From Intoshia linei (taxonomy: Eukaryota; Orthonectida; Rhopaluridae): DNA of 37,522 nucleotides. The stretch spans positions 1 to 37,522 of the forward strand of contig LWCA01000238.1 in the NCBI GenBank assembly GCA_001642005.1. The letters are read 5' to 3'. The notes under the pieces are model-generated. The model made no database searches. It was not told where the DNA came from and saw only the letters and a program-made list of their open reading frames with translations. The translations under genes and the position numbers were made by a program. Below are positions 35,925-37,522 of the stretch, in pieces. Each line of letters opens with the position of its first letter. Position 1 is the stretch's first letter.

Positions 35925-37177
35925 TTAGGTCATTCACAAAGTAATGTCGTTTTTATAACTATAATTAAAACTTCTATAATAACAATTTTGATTAACCTTT
36001 ATTCTACAAAATATTCTCCATTGCATTCAACAATTCTTCTCCAACGTTCCGGTAACTTCTTAATTCCATTTTGAAAAAAACTCTGGCTTTTATTTGTTAA
36101 AAAGGTATCAATGTCAGATTTTAAACGCTCAATTGAATCGTATTTTTTCCATGGTAATGGTTACTCATCAACATAAAAAGGTGATAGTCAGAAGGAGCAA
36201 TGTCTGGAGAATATGGTGAGTGATCTAATACCTCATAATTAAGGTCCATTAAATGTTTTATAGTCTTTATAGTAGTATGAGGTCTAGCATTGTCCTGCAG
36301 AGAACATTCGAGGTCTTTTACGGTAAATTGCATCGGTCAATTTATCCAATTGTTCGCAATACTTTTCCGCATTAATGGTTTATTTGTATAATAAATTATG
36401 CCTTTCATATCCCACCAAATACTCATCATTACCTTTTTATCATGGAGTTCTGGTTTTGAAGTCAATATCGGTGATTCCTGAGAAGATAGCAATTGTTTTT
36501 TCAATTTAGTATTATCACAATGTATCCATTTTTCATCACCAGTCAGAATATTTTCTAAAAACGGTTTATTTTTCAGTCTGGCTAGTAATAATTGGCATAC
36601 GTTTTTTATATTGAATTTATGTTAAATTGTTAATAAGTGGGGTACCCATATTCCAGACTTATTCACTTTTTTTAAACGTTTCAAAAAATTAAAGGCACTG
36701 ATTTCTGAACAGCTGGCAACAATGAAAAGCGATTGACATGTTTGAATTGGAGATTTTTTCAATTCACTTTTTATTTGATTAATATCAACAGTTGAAAGTC
36801 TACCGGAACGTTGGAAATCCATTAGGGTGTAGTTTTCATCTCGAAGTATTTTAAACCATCTTTGACATTTTCTGTGATTTAAAATATCCTTACCATACAC
36901 AGCACATATATTTTTGGTAGCTACCACTGCACTAAGGTCCTTAAAGTACTCATACAGTAAAATATGACGTAAATGTTCCTCAAAATCATAAAATATTTCG
37001 TCTAAATAGCCATTGAATAAATGTAGATTTAAATAAATTACGTTCTCATTTGATGTGGTCGTACACATGATTGTTAAAAAATATTTTATATTTCGAAATA
37101 TGTGAAATCTTATCGGTGATAAAGCGTTTATAATTAATGGTATTAATAAAAACGACATAAATTTGTGATTCACCTGA
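35925..37177 (-). mobile_element. mariner-family element, near full length
   Basis: The 32-base terminal inverted repeats at 35925-35956 (TTAGGTCATTCACAAAGTAA…) and 37146-37177 differ at five positions by my count. TA is duplicated at 35923-35924 and 37178-37179. The length of 1253 bases is normal for mariner. The transposase runs on the minus strand and is broken. Confidence 0.9.
35999..37068 (-). pseudogene. mariner transposase, decayed
   Basis: Mariner transposases cut and paste the element through an N-terminal helix-turn-helix pair and a DD34D catalytic core. The N-terminal half reads RHILLYEYFKDL, then CQRWFKILR, then GIWVPHLLT and a stop at about 36622. It resumes with TGDEKWIHCDN (first catalytic Asp), LQDNARPH (second) and SPDIAPSDYHLF (third). 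It ends LPERWRRIVECNGEYF at a stop at 35999-36001. At least one stop and two frame changes lie between these pieces, so no active enzyme is made. The ATG at 37068 is a plausible original start; the open frame further upstream runs through the inverted repeat and out of the element. Confidence 0.88.
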
Positions 37178-37179
37178 TA

Positions 37180-37522
37180 GAAATACACTATATTAACCCA
37201 TATACTCCCAGACAAATTTTTCCAATTTTTTGGCTTCGATTTTTCCAAAAATTTGGGAAGTTAATACATACTTGCCTATTTCTCACCATATATAATTTTA
37301 GGTAATTACTAATTGTAGTTATGGAGTTATTTCACATTCCATATGTTCACATTGGGGGAATAATGCAAATAAAAGCGTGTATATATAAAACCTCATCGTC
37401 AATATACCTAATTATTTTATCAAATTGTAGCCAATACATGAGTTCATCATATGGTATTCATTAAATTTAGTTATCACAACTTTAACATAAAAAAATATAA
37501 AAAATTTTTTCAGTGAATTTTT
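37180..37522. other. Right-edge sequence, nothing recognised
   Basis: AT-rich sequence beyond the mariner element. No exon, RNA gene or repeat terminus is seen. Confidence 0.5.

Overview
The window comes from a strongly AT-rich animal nuclear genome. The evidence is spliced GT-AG genes, metazoan-specific protein families (a Brat-type TRIM-NHL protein, a GPR158-like ectodomain, a cullin, an F-box/LRR protein and an LCAT/PLA2G15 lipase) and many eukaryotic DNA transposons. An arthropod or another small invertebrate is most likely, because the NHL part is close to Drosophila Brat. I cannot place it more finely. Introns are bimodal: many are only 33-44 bases long, while others run to several kb and are packed with mobile elements.

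Layout from left to right. 1-2456: a hAT-type MITE, a frameshifted remnant of a repeat-like protein (-) and a degenerate FLYWCH-finger ORF. 2457-10614 (+): an eight-exon F-box/leucine-rich-repeat gene with an N-terminal zinc ribbon. Its second intron holds hAT elements and a three-level transposon nest, and its third holds a LINE 3' end. 11658-20776 (+): a 20-exon divergent cullin, closest to CUL4 by eye, with a pogo/Tigger fossil in its largest intron. 21521-25609 (-): a five-exon secreted protein made of two tandem cache/EGF-like modules of the GPR158 type, with no 7TM part. 26383-28487 (+): a six-exon LCAT/PLA2G15-type lipase, head-to-head with the previous gene. 29965-32478 (-): an intronless Brat/NCL-1-type TRIM-NHL gene that keeps its RING finger. 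35925-37177: a decayed mariner element with both inverted repeats and its TA target duplication.

The five gene models splice in frame from start to stop, worked out by hand, so they look intact. The F-box protein and the cullin are both ubiquitin-ligase parts, but F-box proteins normally use CUL1, so their adjacency is probably chance. At least five copies of one unclassified repeat (called R1 here, roughly 600-740 bases) are spread through introns and spacers in both orientations. I saw no tRNA, rRNA or CRISPR array.
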